A DNA stretch of 64,000 bases from Plantactinospora mayteni (GCF_016862935.1 NZ_BONX01000023.1:124001-188000); one strand, 5' to 3'; positions 53,989 to 63,464 are shown, numbered from the stretch's first letter. Notes: generated from the letters alone by a model not told the origin. Made by a program: numbers and translations.

Positions 53989-54174
53989 GGTTCCCGGGCC
54001 ACCTGGCGGCGCCGAGGTGCGGCGTGTGACCGGAGCCGTGGTCGGGTGGCGACCACCGGGACGCAGGGGTTCTCGCACACCCCGCCGACCCTCTCCCCGG
54101 ACGGCTCGGGGCGGTGTCGGGTCACGGCGAGCCGGCTTGACGTAGCCGACGCCCGAGGTACACCGTCGCGGGTG

Positions 54175-55116
54175 ATGAGCCAGCCCAGTCGCAGTACCCG
54201 CGCCCGGCACGAGGCCCTGACACCGCCCTTCCGGGAAAGCGTCGACGACTTCGCCCAGCACCTCGCCTCGGTCGAGAACCGGTCGACGCACACCGTCCGG
54301 GCGTACGTCGCGGATGTGGTGTCGCTGCTCGACCATGCCGGCCGGATGGGTTGCGCCGCGCCCCGAGACCTCGACATCACCGTGTTGCGAAGCTGGCTGG
54401 CGAAGCTGCGTACTCTCGGGGCCGCCCGCGCCTCGCTGGCCCGCCGCGCCGCGTCCGCCCGTACCTTCACCGCCTGGGCGCACCGGGCCGGGCTGCTGGA
54501 CGCCGACGTCGGTACCCAGTTGGCCAGTCCACGGGCACACCGGGAACTGCCGGCCGTGCTCCGGGCCGACCAGGCGAGCGAGTTGGTGGGGGCGCCCGGG
54601 GAGGCCGGGTCTGCGGAATCGTCGCGGGACCGGGCGGTCCTCGAACTCCTCTACGCCACCGGCATCCGGGTCGGCGAACTGTGCGGTCTGGACCTCGGCG
54701 ACGTCGACCCGGCCCGGCGAGTGGTCCGGGTCCTGGGCAAGGGCGCCAAGGAACGCACGGTGCCCTACGGGCTGCCGGCGCAGCGGGCACTCGACGACTG
54801 GCTCCGGAACGGCCGGACCCGCCTGGCCGGGCCGGGCAGTGGCGCGGCACTGCTGCTCGGGGTACGCGGCGGGCGGCTCCAGCCCACCGTGGTACGCCGG
54901 ATCGTCGCCGACTACGCCCGCGCGGCGGGACTGCCCCGGATCAGCCCGCACGGGCTACGGCACTCGGCCGCCACCCATCTGCTGGAGGGCGGCGCCGACC
55001 TGCGTACGGTGCAGGAGCTTCTCGGGCACGCCACGCTGTCGAGCACACAGATCTACACCCACGTATCGGTGGAACGGCTGCGGGCGGCGTACCGCCAGGC
55101 ACATCCTCGGGCCTGA
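54175..55116 (+). CDS. xerC: Tyrosine recombinase XerC
   Basis: 313 residues. An N-terminal SAM-like core-binding domain is followed by the catalytic domain: Arg in LLYATGIRVGELCGLDLGDV, Lys in VLGKGAKERTVPYG, HxxR in ISPHGLRHSAATHLLEGGAD, His and Tyr in VQELLGHATLSSTQIYTHVS. The context next to dprA and its length match the chromosome-dimer resolvase XerC of actinobacteria rather than an integrase. ATG 54175 (GTG 54172 just before) is used. Confidence 0.93.
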   Translation: MSQPSRSTRARHEALTPPFRESVDDFAQHLASVENRSTHTVRAYVADVVSLLDHAGRMGCAAPRDLDITVLRSWLAKLRTLGAARASLARRAASARTFTAWAHRAGLLDADVGTQLASPRAHRELPAVLRADQASELVGAPGEAGSAESSRDRAVLELLYATGIRVGELCGLDLGDVDPARRVVRVLGKGAKERTVPYGLPAQRALDDWLRNGRTRLAGPGSGAALLLGVRGGRLQPTVVRRIVADYARAAGLPRISPHGLRHSAATHLLEGGADLRTVQELLGHATLSSTQIYTHVSVERLRAAYRQAHPRA

Positions 55117-55168
55117 CTCCCCTCACCCGGATGACACGTTCCCGGCCGGTTCCCGATCGGCACCGGGC

Positions 55169-55174
55169 TACGAT
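55169..55174 (+). promoter_or_regulatory. -10 element of a probable leaderless promoter
   Basis: TACGAT, six bases before ATG 55181, no ribosome-binding site. Confidence 0.45.
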
Positions 55175-55180
55175 CGCCGA

Positions 55181-56371
55181 ATGAGCACTGCCGGGCCGCC
55201 GCCGCCCGTGCCGATTCCCGGCGCCCGACTGCTGTTCTCGCTGGATCCCGGCGTCGCCCACCTCAACCATGGCTCGTACGGGGCGGTGCCGATCGGCGTG
55301 CAGCGCGCTCAGCAGCGGCTGCGCGACGAGACCGAGGCCAACCCGATGCGGTTCTTCAACCGGGGACTCGTCGACCGGATCGCGCACGCCCGCCGACACC
55401 TGGCCGGCTTCCTCGGCGCCGATCCGGACGGGACGGCGCTGGTCGGCAACGTCTCCATCGGAGCCGCCATCGTGCTCCAGTCGCTCGGGTTGCAGCCCGG
55501 TGACGAGGTGGTCGACACCGACCACGGGTACGGCTCGTTCGCCCTCTCCGTCGATCGGGAGGCGCGCCGGACCGGGGCCGTACGGCGCACCCTGACCGTG
55601 CCGCTGACCGCCACCGACGAGGAGATCGTCGAGATCGTCCGGGCCGGGATCCGACCGGGCCGTACCAAGCTGCTCATCGTCGACCAGCTCACCTCCTCCA
55701 CCGCCCGGCTCTTTCCGGCGGCGGCGATCGCCGCGGTGGCCCGGGAGCGCAACGTCCCGGTACTGGTCGACGGCGCGCACGCGCCCGGAATGCTGGCGAC
55801 TCCGGTGCAGAGCATCGGCGCCGACTTCTGGGTCGGCAACCTGCACAAGTGGGGGTACGCCCCACGGGGCAGCGCCGTGCTGGTGGTGGCGCCCCGTTGG
55901 CGACCACGGATCGAGCCGTTGGCCGTCTCATGGCAGGAGGAGGCTGGCTTTCCGAGCCGGGTCGAATGGCAGGCGACGCTCGACTACACCGCCTGGCTCG
56001 CCGCACCGGTGGGCGTGTTCACCCTCCGTACGCTCGGGCTGGACCGGGTGCGGACGCACAACGCGGAACTGGCCGCGTACGGGCAGCGGGTGGTCGGCCG
56101 GGTTCTCGGGATCGCGCCGGCCGACCTGATCGACCCGGGCGGGCCGACGGTGTCGATGCGGATCCTTCCCCTGCCGGCCGGCGTCGCGACCACCTTTCCC
56201 GACGCCGTGGCGCTGCGGCAGCGGATCGGCGACGAACTCGGCGCGGAGGTCAACGTCAATCCGTGGCACGACCGAGGCTGGCTGCGGCTGTCCGGCCAGA
56301 TCTACAACCGGGCGGACGAGTATGACCGCCTCGCTGAGCGCCTGCCCGCCCTGCTCGCCACGCTCTCCTGA
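55181..56371 (+). CDS. PLP-dependent class V aminotransferase-fold enzyme (isopenicillin-N epimerase-like)
   Basis: 396 residues. VAHLNHGSYGAVPIGVQRAQ opens the fold, VDQLTSSTARLFPAAAIAAV and LVDGAHAPGMLATPVQSIGA carry the PLP-contact Asp/His, and DFWVGNLHKWGYAPRGSAVL holds the Schiff-base lysine. The small C-terminal domain ends with NVNPWHDRGWLRLSGQIYNR. Enzymes of this group include cysteine desulfurase-like proteins, hercynylcysteine lyase-like proteins and isopenicillin-N epimerases; the substrate is not evident. Confidence 0.9.
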   Translation: MSTAGPPPPVPIPGARLLFSLDPGVAHLNHGSYGAVPIGVQRAQQRLRDETEANPMRFFNRGLVDRIAHARRHLAGFLGADPDGTALVGNVSIGAAIVLQSLGLQPGDEVVDTDHGYGSFALSVDREARRTGAVRRTLTVPLTATDEEIVEIVRAGIRPGRTKLLIVDQLTSSTARLFPAAAIAAVARERNVPVLVDGAHAPGMLATPVQSIGADFWVGNLHKWGYAPRGSAVLVVAPRWRPRIEPLAVSWQEEAGFPSRVEWQATLDYTAWLAAPVGVFTLRTLGLDRVRTHNAELAAYGQRVVGRVLGIAPADLIDPGGPTVSMRILPLPAGVATTFPDAVALRQRIGDELGAEVNVNPWHDRGWLRLSGQIYNRADEYDRLAERLPALLATLS

Positions 56372-56409
56372 CCGGCCGCGCGGAGGGCGTCATCGACCGC
56401 CGCCCGCGG

Positions 56410-57153
56410 TCACGGCACCCGGGGGCGATTCCGACCGGCGGCCCGGGCTGGACGGCCGGCCGCGACCGGCAGCAGACGGACCCGGCCGAGGCCCAGCAGG
56501 AGCAGGGGATCGAGGTACTCGTCGCCCCGGCGCAGGCCCCAGTGCAGGCAGGCCGATCCGGCAGCCGCGCAGCCCGGGTGCCCCGACAGCAGCACGCCGA
56601 GCGGATCGCCCGCCCTGACCGCGTCCCCGGCCGCCAGTCCCGGCCGCACCGGTTCGTAGGTGGTGCGTAGTCCGTTGGCATGGGCGACGCTGACCAGCGG
56701 ACGGCCGGCCACCATGCCAGCGAAGAACACCACGCCGGGCCCGGCCGCCCGAACCGTGGCACCGGGCGGGGCGGCCAGGTCGACGCCTCGGTGCCCGGCC
56801 GCCCAGGGCTGCGGCGGCGGGTCGAACCGGCGGACGACCCGGGGCACTCCGTCGAGCGGCCACCGGAACCGTCCGGGCACCGGAGCCGACCAGTGCGGCA
56901 GCCTGGCGGTCGGTCGCTGCGACCTCGCCCACGCCGGGCTCGCGGTCGAGACCACCGCCACCGGCTCCCCGCCCCGAACAGCGATCGAGCCCGGAGCCGC
57001 AGTATCCCCGACCGACCCACCGATCGGGGTGGCGGTATCCCGGACCGCCCTGCCGGTCGGGGCGGCGTCGGACCGGGCGGGTGGCAGTGTCAGGGCCAGT
57101 AGTAACACCGAAAGCAGGATCGCCGGTCCCCCGCCGTGCCATCTCCTCGTCAT
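56410..57153 (-). CDS. Secreted M23-family peptidase (LytM-like)
   Basis: 247 residues from ATG 57153, giving the signal peptide MTRRWHGGGPAILLSVLLLA, cleaved near SDA-A. After a ~90-residue linker the M23 fold shows WAAGHRGVDLAAPPGATVRA (H-x-x-x-D zinc ligands), GVVFFAGMVAGRPLVSVAHA and CLHWGLRRGDEYLDPLLLLG. The family's H-x-H motif reads C-L-H here. It could be a peptidoglycan endopeptidase or an activator without its own activity. A homologue lies beside rpsB in M. tuberculosis. Confidence 0.85.
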   Translation of the reverse strand: MTRRWHGGGPAILLSVLLLALTLPPARSDAAPTGRAVRDTATPIGGSVGDTAAPGSIAVRGGEPVAVVSTASPAWARSQRPTARLPHWSAPVPGRFRWPLDGVPRVVRRFDPPPQPWAAGHRGVDLAAPPGATVRAAGPGVVFFAGMVAGRPLVSVAHANGLRTTYEPVRPGLAAGDAVRAGDPLGVLLSGHPGCAAAGSACLHWGLRRGDEYLDPLLLLGLGRVRLLPVAAGRPARAAGRNRPRVP

Positions 57154-57538
57154 GGTCGTGCAGCGTCGCGGCACCGCGTGCTCCCCGCAACGCCCCGAAC
57201 CGCGCCCTGTGTACAACTACCACGGCTGTGGAAAACGCCCGGATACCCCGATGATCTGCTATGCCGCCCCGGGCGACCGCCCCGGAGACGACACAACCCC
57301 CGCCGCCGCCGTCGCGTCGCGCAGGCCGGGCCGGTGGCGGCAGGGACGGCAGCACCGCTGGAGCGGGAACTCCGTCCAGAGCACGAAACCCCGGACGCCG
57401 GTTGAGGTCCCAGCGACCCGCCGAGGCTTACCGTCCGGCCGTGACCTGGGCCGGCTCCGGGTCCGGTCACCCGGCTCGCCTAGGCTGGACGGCCGGAGGC
57501 GGGACCCCGTACATCCCCCGGATCGAGGAGGAGCGGCG
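57154..57538. other. Intergenic region between divergent M23 and molybdoenzyme genes
   Basis: No gene. On the minus strand TTTTCCACAG and, 20 bases on, TTGTACACAGG (about 57236-57208) resemble the TCCACAG pairs before yraN and yifB. TAGGCT near 57482 could be a -10 for the plus-strand gene. Confidence 0.4.
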
Positions 57539-58738
57539 ATGACCACAGTGGAGGACGCGAGTCGGCCTTCCCGGCTGGCCGACCCCGACGAGGGCATCAG
57601 CATCGAGGAACTGGGGCTCGCCGCGCGCAACCACGCACTGCCGCTGGAGGCGCTCCGCTATGACGTCACCCCGGTGGGCCTGCACTATCTGCTCATCCAT
57701 TACGACATCCCGGACCTGGACGCGGGTCGGCACCTGCTGACCGTCGACGGACGGGTCGAGCGCCCGCTGACCCTCGATCTCGCCGCCCTGCGGGAGCGGC
57801 CCCGGGTCACCCGGCGGGTCACCCTGGAGTGTGCCGGCAACGGTCGGGCCCTGTTGACGCCCCGGCCGGTCAGCCAGCCGTGGCTCTCCGAGGCGGTCGG
57901 CACCGCCGAATGGACCGGCACGCCACTGGCGCCGCTGCTGCGCGAGGCGGGGCTCGCGGCGGACGCCGTCGACGTGGTGTTCACCGGCGCCGACCACGGG
58001 GTGGAGCGCGGCGTCGAGCAGGACTACCAGCGTGGGCTTCCGGTCTCCGAGGCGCTGCGCGAGGAGGTGCTGCTGGCGTACGAGATGAACGGCGCCCCGC
58101 TGCTCCCCCAGCATGGCGCCCCGCTGCGCCTGGTGGTGCCCGGCTGGTACGGCATGGCACACGTCAAGTGGCTGACCCGGATCACCGTGCTCGACCGGGA
58201 GTTCGACGGCTACCAGAACGCCGTGGCCTACCGGCTCCGTACCTCCGCCGACGACCCGGGTGTTCCGGTGACCCGGATCGAGCCCCGGGCACTGGTCCAG
58301 CCGCCCGGCTTTCCGGACTTCATGTCCCGGACCCGGGTGGTACGCCCCGGACCGTGCACCGTGGAGGGCCGGGCCTGGTCCGGGTACGCTCCGCTGACCG
58401 CCGTCGAGGTGACCACGGACGGGGGTGTCAGCTGGGCTCCCGCCACCCTCGACCCGGCCACTCCAACGGGGCACCTAGGCAACGACTCGGGTCCGGGTGC
58501 GGGTTCGGTGGGGCGGCGGTCGCCGGAGTCGGCTCCGGACGGGCCGGTCGTCGACGAGCGCTGGGCGTGGCGCCGCTGGCGGTACGAGTGGTCGGCGACC
58601 CCGGGCCGGTACACGCTCGGCGCGCGGGCCACCGACGCGTCCGGGCGTACTCAGCCGATCGAGCAGCCGTGGAACCGGGGTGGGTTCGCGAACAATCTGG
58701 TCCAGCGGGTGGCGGTCGTGGTCACCGCAGAGCGGTAG
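57539..58738 (+). CDS. Molybdopterin-dependent oxidoreductase, sulfite oxidase family
   Basis: 399 residues. ATG 57539 has GAGGAGGAG upstream. The oxidoreductase domain shows VTRRVTLECAGNGRALLTPR, with the molybdenum-ligating Cys in ECAGNGR. It continues with FTGADHGVERGVEQDYQRGL, GAPLPQHGAPLRLVVPGWYG-type elements and GMAHVKWLTRITVLDREFDG. The C-terminal Mo-co dimerisation domain starts at about 270 (VEGRAWSGYAPLTAVEVTTD) and carries a ~30-residue Gly/Ser-rich insertion. No signal peptide, no haem domain. It is likely a cytosolic sulfite-oxidase-like enzyme; the electron acceptor is unknown. Confidence 0.9.
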   Translation: MTTVEDASRPSRLADPDEGISIEELGLAARNHALPLEALRYDVTPVGLHYLLIHYDIPDLDAGRHLLTVDGRVERPLTLDLAALRERPRVTRRVTLECAGNGRALLTPRPVSQPWLSEAVGTAEWTGTPLAPLLREAGLAADAVDVVFTGADHGVERGVEQDYQRGLPVSEALREEVLLAYEMNGAPLLPQHGAPLRLVVPGWYGMAHVKWLTRITVLDREFDGYQNAVAYRLRTSADDPGVPVTRIEPRALVQPPGFPDFMSRTRVVRPGPCTVEGRAWSGYAPLTAVEVTTDGGVSWAPATLDPATPTGHLGNDSGPGAGSVGRRSPESAPDGPVVDERWAWRRWRYEWSATPGRYTLGARATDASGRTQPIEQPWNRGGFANNLVQRVAVVVTAER

Positions 58739-58786
58739 GCCAGTTCCGCCAGGTGCCGGATCCGAGGACCACCGGAATGCCGACGA

Positions 58787-59110
58787 TCAACCGCCGAATC
58801 CAGAATCAGCGGGAAGGGAGATGTCCGGCTTTTCGAGTTCTTCGACGTTGACATCCTTGAAGGTCATTACTCGGACATTTTTCACGAAGCGCGCCGGTCT
58901 GTACATATCCCAGACCCAGGCGTCGTGCATTTCGACCTCGAAGTAGACCTCACCGTCGGAGTTGCGGACGTGCAGGTCAACCTGGTTCGCCAGATAGAAC
59001 CGCCGCTCGGTCTCCACGACGTAGGAGAACTGGCGAACGATGTCGCGGTACTCCCGATAGAGCTGGAGCTCCATCTCGGTCTCGTACTTCTCGAGATCTT
59101 CCGCGCTCAT
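58787..59110 (-). CDS. DUF2469 family protein
   Basis: 107 residues. [20 protein letters not shown], then [40 protein letters not shown] and [20 protein letters not shown]. This small protein is conserved and strictly placed after rnhB in actinobacteria (Rv2901c in M. tuberculosis). Function unknown. The start overlaps the rnhB stop (ATGA), and GGCGGAG precedes it. Confidence 0.92.
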   Translation of the reverse strand: MSAEDLEKYETEMELQLYREYRDIVRQFSYVVETERRFYLANQVDLHVRNSDGEVYFEVEMHDAWVWDMYRPARFVKNVRVMTFKDVNVEELEKPDISLPADSGFGG

Positions 59111-59919
59111 CCCACTCCGCCTTCCATGGCCACATCTTCCCCCACCAACGTCGACGGCCGAAGCCGCTCGCCCAACGCCACGCCGACGGTACCCCCTGCC
59201 CGGCCCCCGTGCGCCATCGACTCGATCCCACCGAGGTGCGCCGGGCGCCGGGAGCGCGGCGGCCGGCCGACCCGGCCGGAGACGGTCGCGACATTGACGT
59301 ACGAGAAGCGATGTTCCGGGCACGGGCCGTGACGCTCCAGCGCGGCGCTGTGCTCGGCGGTGATGTATCCCTTGTGCTCGGCGAAACCGTACCCGGGATG
59401 CTGGTCGTCCAGCTCCACCATGATCCGGTCCCGGGTGACCTTGGCCAGCACGCTCGCCGCCGCCACGCAGGCGGCGACCTGGTCGCCCTTCCAGACGGCC
59501 AGCCCCGGCACGCCCAGCCCGTCCACCCCGAACCCGTCGGTCAGTACGTAGTCCGGCACCAGGGCGAGCGAGGCCAGCGCCCGGCGCATCGCCGCCAGGT
59601 TGCACACGTGCAGCCCTCGGGCGTCCACCTCCGCGGCCGGGACGACCACCACGGCGTACGCCAGCGCCCGGGCCACCACCTCGGCGTAGATCCGCTCCCG
59701 GGCGGCCGGGGTGAGCAGCTTCGAGTCGGTCAGCCCCTCGATCTCGCCGCGCCGGCCGTCGGGCAGCACCGCCGCGGCGGCCACCAGCGGACCGGCACAG
59801 GCTCCCCGGCCGGCCTCGTCGGCCCCGGCGACGTGCGGGAAGCCGCGTCGCCGCAGGGCGCGTTCCATGGCGTAGATGCCGCCCTCGCGGCGGATCACCG
59901 TGCGGGGTGGGGTCAGCAC
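59107..59919 (-). CDS. rnhB: Ribonuclease HII
   Basis: 270 residues from GTG 59919. It removes ribonucleotides from RNA-DNA hybrids. [20 protein letters not shown] (catalytic Asp-Glu), [40 protein letters not shown] and [20 protein letters not shown] mark the active site. The start lies seven bases inside the end of the NUDIX gene. The C-terminal ~45 residues are an Arg/Gly extension. Confidence 0.94.
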   Translation of the reverse strand: MLTPPRTVIRREGGIYAMERALRRRGFPHVAGADEAGRGACAGPLVAAAAVLPDGRRGEIEGLTDSKLLTPAARERIYAEVVARALAYAVVVVPAAEVDARGLHVCNLAAMRRALASLALVPDYVLTDGFGVDGLGVPGLAVWKGDQVAACVAAASVLAKVTRDRIMVELDDQHPGYGFAEHKGYITAEHSAALERHGPCPEHRFSYVNVATVSGRVGRPPRSRRPAHLGGIESMAHGGRAGGTVGVALGERLRPSTLVGEDVAMEGGVG

Positions 59920-60380
59920 CGCTGCTCGCTCTCCAGCGCCCGGCGAAGCAGCTCGGGCAGGTCGGTCGGATAGAACCGTTCCGTGGTCCGCTCCAGCTCG
60001 TCGATCGACCACCAGTGGTGGATGTCGATCGTGTCCCGCTCCTCGGCGTCGAACCCGGCCGTGTCCACCGCAAAGGCGGTGACCCGGACGAGGAAGAACT
60101 GCTGTTCCTGCCGGTACCACTGGCCGCCGAAACTGAACTCGGTGACCTCCTGCCGGATCGGCTCGCCGAACTCGGCCGGGGGCAGCCGCAGCCCGGTCTC
60201 CTCGGCCAGCTCGCGGGCGGCCCCGGCCGCCGGTGTCTCGTCCGGATCCAGCCCGCCGCCCGGGGTGAACCAGTAGCGGCGTTCGGGGCGGGCCGGATCC
60301 CAGCCGCGGAACAGCAGCACCCGGCCGTCGGCGTCGACCAGGAGCACCCGGGCGGCCTGGCGTGGGGTGAACACGGTCAC
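59913..60380 (-). CDS. NUDIX hydrolase
   Basis: 155 residues from GTG 60380. The Nudix box [20 protein letters not shown] plus ETGL matches Gx5Ex7REUxEExGU. It starts [20 protein letters not shown]. It probably hydrolyses a nucleoside-diphosphate derivative; the substrate is unknown. It lies between the second lepB (62 bases away) and rnhB (overlap), so it belongs to the operon. Confidence 0.92.
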   Translation of the reverse strand: MTVFTPRQAARVLLVDADGRVLLFRGWDPARPERRYWFTPGGGLDPDETPAAGAARELAEETGLRLPPAEFGEPIRQEVTEFSFGGQWYRQEQQFFLVRVTAFAVDTAGFDAEERDTIDIHHWWSIDELERTTERFYPTDLPELLRRALESEQRC

Positions 60381-60442
60381 CCGGTCAGCCTAGCCGCGCC
60401 GGTGCCGGACCCGCCGCCGGCCACGGGCCGACGCGGGCGCGG

Positions 60443-61090
60443 TCAGCCCTGCGGATCGGGAATCGCGCCGTAGGAATCGGGTACGGAGAGCCAGGTGGCC
60501 CGGCCGACCGGCCAGAAGACGGTGAACGCCCGCCCCACCACCGACCCCTCCGGAATCGTGGCCACCTGGATGTCCTTGCGGCTCTGCTGCCAGTGCTCCA
60601 GCGAGTCACCGGAGGCGGAGCGGTGGTCCCCCATCACCCAGAGCCGCCCGGCCGGTACGGTGATGTCGAACTCCTCGTCGGCGGCCGGATCCCGCACCCC
60701 GTTCTCGGTGAAGATGTACGGCTCGTCCAGCGACTGCCCGTTGATCATCAGTCGGTCCTCCGGGTCGCAGCAGACCACCCGGTCCCCGCCCACTCCGATC
60801 ACCCGCTTGATGAAGTCCTCACCCTCCGGGTTGCCGGTCCACTGGGTGGGTGCCTTGAAGACGATGATCTCGCCCCGGTGCGGCGACCGGAAGTCGTAGA
60901 CCAGCTTGTTGACGAGCACCCGGTCGTAGATGTCGAGGGTGTGCTCCATCGACGGCGACGGGATGTAGAAGGTCTGTAGCACGAACGCCCGGACCAGCAC
61001 CGCGACCAGCACGGCCACGCCCACCAGGATGGGCAGCTCCCGCCAGAACGAATTGCGGGGCTTGGACTTGTCGGTCTGCTCGTCAATCAC
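60443..61090 (-). CDS. lepB: Signal peptidase I (second of two)
   Basis: 215 residues. One N-terminal membrane helix (ILVGVAVLVAVLVRAFVLQT) leads to the catalytic Ser in FYIPSPSMEHTLDIYDRVLV and the catalytic Lys in GEDFIKRVIGVGGDRVVCCD. GRLWVMGDHRSASGDS completes the fold. It starts with GTG 61090 overlapping the stop of the longer lepB upstream (GTGA), so the paralogues are co-translated. Confidence 0.93.
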   Translation of the reverse strand: MIDEQTDKSKPRNSFWRELPILVGVAVLVAVLVRAFVLQTFYIPSPSMEHTLDIYDRVLVNKLVYDFRSPHRGEIIVFKAPTQWTGNPEGEDFIKRVIGVGGDRVVCCDPEDRLMINGQSLDEPYIFTENGVRDPAADEEFDITVPAGRLWVMGDHRSASGDSLEHWQQSRKDIQVATIPEGSVVGRAFTVFWPVGRATWLSVPDSYGAIPDPQG

Positions 61091-61992
61091 GGGTGGAGCC
61101 TACGATGCCGAGTCCCGCGAGAGCGCCGGGAACGCGCGGTAACGAGTAGAGAGCCCAAGATTGGCATCGCAATTGCTGTTTCTCCCGTGTTCGCGCTGTT
61201 CTGCGGACTGTCGGCGGGCGGTTCCCCGGAGGCGGGCGCCGCCGCCGGTCTCGGCAGTTTGTCGAAGGTGTCGGGCACCGGCAGTGAACTCCAGTGGCCG
61301 AACGGCCAGACGACCACGAAGGCCCGGCCGATGACGTTCTCGATCGGCACCGGGCCCTGGCAGCGGGCGTCCTGCGACACCAGCCGGTGGTCGCCCATCA
61401 CGAAGATCTGGTCGGCCGGGACCACCACCTCGTCGAACCGCCGCGACCGGCATTCCTGGCGGTTGGGCGGAACGTCCAGTGGGGAGTTCTCCAGCACGTA
61501 CGGCTCGTCGATCGGGGCGCCGTTGACGGTGACCCGACCCTGGTCGTCACAGCACTGCACCCGGTCGCCGGGGAGTCCCACCACCCGCTTGATGAAGTCC
61601 TTCTCACCCGGCCGACTCACCCCGACCAGGTCGCCGATGGTGCGGCCCAGCTTGGCCACGAACCCCGGATCGGCCTCCTCGCGGACCTCGGGCGCCCAGG
61701 CCGCCGTACCGCGGAACACCACGATCTCGCCACGGGTCGGGTCGCGCACGTCGTAGACGATCTTGTTGACCAGAACCCGGTCGCCGATCAGCAGGGTGTC
61801 CTCCATGGACCCCGAGGGGATGAAGAACGCCTGGAGCAGGAAGGTCCGGATCAGGACCGCGAGGCAGAACGCCACGATCAGCAGTAGCGGAAGCTCCTGC
61901 CACAGTGGCATCTGCTTGCGCGTGCGGCGGGATCGTCGGGCCCGACGACGCCACGGTTCGACATCGTCCTCGTCGTCCACCCTACGCACCAC
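61087..61992 (-). CDS. lepB: Signal peptidase I (first of two, long form)
   Basis: 301 residues. A basic cytoplasmic N-terminus (RRRARRSRRTRKQ), a membrane helix, Ser in FFIPSGSMEDTLLIGDRVLV, Lys in KDFIKRVVGLPGDRVQCCDD, and QIFVMGDHRLVSQDARCQGP. The last ~50 residues are an unusual tail with a short hydrophobic stretch (AIAMPILGSLLV) and Arg-rich end, which may be a second membrane or interfacial anchor. Located after rplS, as in Streptomyces, where tandem lepB genes also occur. Confidence 0.92.
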   Translation of the reverse strand: MVRRVDDEDDVEPWRRRARRSRRTRKQMPLWQELPLLLIVAFCLAVLIRTFLLQAFFIPSGSMEDTLLIGDRVLVNKIVYDVRDPTRGEIVVFRGTAAWAPEVREEADPGFVAKLGRTIGDLVGVSRPGEKDFIKRVVGLPGDRVQCCDDQGRVTVNGAPIDEPYVLENSPLDVPPNRQECRSRRFDEVVVPADQIFVMGDHRLVSQDARCQGPVPIENVIGRAFVVVWPFGHWSSLPVPDTFDKLPRPAAAPASGEPPADSPQNSANTGETAIAMPILGSLLVTARSRRSRGTRHRRLHP

Positions 61993-62073
61993 GCAACTCC
62001 CCGGTCCCGAGATACAGCGCCATCACCCACTGCCTGGACGACGGGCACCGCGAGCGGAAGCGCGGCGGTGACG

Positions 62074-62101
62074 GGCGACCCCGGCAGTCGCCGGGGTCGC
62101 C
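62074..62101 (-). terminator. Terminator after rplS
   Basis: GCGACCCCGGC pairs perfectly with GCCGGGGTCGC around AGTC, extended by one G-C pair, 89 bases downstream of the rplS stop on the minus strand and before lepB. Confidence 0.65.
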
Positions 62102-62189
62102 GAGTCTCGCGTCTGCCCGTGTGGCCAGCGTAGTCGGCGTTGGCCGGGTCGGCACCCCGCGATCGGCGTCGGTGCGGTCAGCCGGGAGG

Positions 62190-62546
62190 TCAGCCGACCC
62201 GCTTCTCGCGCTTCTCCTTGATCTTGGCCTTCTTGCCGCGCAGCTCACGGAGGTAGTAGAGCTTGGCCCGGCGTACGTCACCACGGACGACGACCTCGAT
62301 CCGGTCGATACCCGGGCTGTTGATCGGGTACGTCCGCTCGACCCCGACCCCAAAGCTGATCTTCCGTACGGTGAAGGTCTCCCGCAGGCCCGCCCCGTGG
62401 CGTCGGATGACGACACCCTCGAAGACCTGGACCCGGGACCGGCTGCCCTCGATGACTCGGGCGTGCACCTTGACGGTGTCACCGGCCCGGAAATCGGGCA
62501 CGTCGGTCCGCTGCGACTGGGCGTCGAGGGCGTCCAGGGTGTTCAT
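62190..62546 (-). CDS. rplS: 50S ribosomal protein L19
   Basis: 118 residues. [60 protein letters not shown] and [20 protein letters not shown] are canonical. L19 sits at the subunit interface. It follows trmD by 141 bp that include a hairpin. Confidence 0.97.
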   Translation of the reverse strand: MNTLDALDAQSQRTDVPDFRAGDTVKVHARVIEGSRSRVQVFEGVVIRRHGAGLRETFTVRKISFGVGVERTYPINSPGIDRIEVVVRGDVRRAKLYYLRELRGKKAKIKEKREKRVG

Positions 62547-62604
62547 CGCTGCATCCTTGAAGGCTCACGGCGCACCGGGCGTCGGCGCGCGGATGGGTAA
62601 TTCT

Positions 62605-62647
62605 GATCTCCACGGCAGGGTCCGGCACGGCAACCCCGGCGGAGATC
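62605..62647 (-). promoter_or_regulatory. Hairpin between trmD and rplS
   Basis: GATCTCC (62605-62611) pairs with GGAGATC (62641-62647), and inner CGGCA/GGGT-type segments extend the pairing. It may set rplS level relative to trmD by attenuation or processing. Confidence 0.35.
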
Positions 62648-62687
62648 CTCGCAGCCGACCGTGGCACGGGCGACTGCGGCAACCCCC

Positions 62688-63464
62688 CTACTTTGCCATA
62701 TCGTCGGCCGGAGGCTGAAATCCGGCCCCGGCCAGGGCGGCGACGTCCCGTTTGTCCAACCGCTCGGCCGGCAGCACGGCGAGCATGTCGGGCCGGCGCC
62801 GGGCCGTCCGGACCAGCGCCTGGTCGCGCCGCCACCGGGCGATCCGGCCGTGGTCACCCGAGCGCAGGATCTCGGGTACGTCCAGTCCGCGCCAGCTCGG
62901 CGGTTTGGTGTAGACCGGCGCCTCCAGCAGCCCGTGCGCGTGCGACTCCTCGGCGAGCGAGTCGGCGTTGCCGAGTACCCCGGGCAGCAGGCGGGTCACC
63001 GCCTCCATGATCACCAGTACCGCCACCTCGCCGCCGAAGAGCACGTAGTCGCCGAGCGAGACCTCGGTCACCGGCATCCGGGTGCCGGCGTGCTCGAGGA
63101 CCCGCTGGTCGATCCCCTCGTACCGGCCGCAGGCGAAGACGAGGTGCGACTCGGCGGCCAGCTCGTGCGCCATCGCCTGGTCGAACCGGACCCCGGCCGG
63201 GGTGGGCACCACCAGGCGCGCCCCGGACTCCTCGCCGGGCGGTACCAGGCTGTCCAGCGCCTCTCCCCACGGCTCGGGCCGCATCACCATGCCGGGCCCG
63301 CCACCGTACGGGGTGTCGTCGACCGTACGGTGCACGTCGTGCGTCCAGGCCCGCAGGTCGTGCACGCCGACGTCGAGTACGCCGGCCGCCCGGGCCCGCC
63401 CGATCAGCGAGAGCCCCAGCGGAGCGAGGTACTCGGGGAAGATCGACACCACGTCGACGCGCAT
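62688..63464 (-). CDS. trmD: tRNA (guanine37-N1)-methyltransferase
   Basis: 258 residues. [20 protein letters not shown] starts the SPOUT fold. [20 protein letters not shown] and [20 protein letters not shown] and [20 protein letters not shown] form the trefoil-knot SAM site. [20 protein letters not shown] and [20 protein letters not shown] complete it. It methylates G37 of tRNAs to prevent frameshifting. It follows rimM by 77 bp. Confidence 0.97.
   Translation of the reverse strand: MRVDVVSIFPEYLAPLGLSLIGRARAAGVLDVGVHDLRAWTHDVHRTVDDTPYGGGPGMVMRPEPWGEALDSLVPPGEESGARLVVPTPAGVRFDQAMAHELAAESHLVFACGRYEGIDQRVLEHAGTRMPVTEVSLGDYVLFGGEVAVLVIMEAVTRLLPGVLGNADSLAEESHAHGLLEAPVYTKPPSWRGLDVPEILRSGDHGRIARWRRDQALVRTARRRPDMLAVLPAERLDKRDVAALAGAGFQPPADDMAK

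Noticed and set aside
53775-54470. Minus-strand frame with repeated AHALGR/LAGHV units
   Set aside because: It is the translation of the 47-bp repeat array and runs antisense into xerC.
54175-55116. XerC as a prophage or integrative-element integrase
   Set aside because: Position next to dprA and length match the housekeeping recombinase; no tRNA, att duplication or phage genes nearby.
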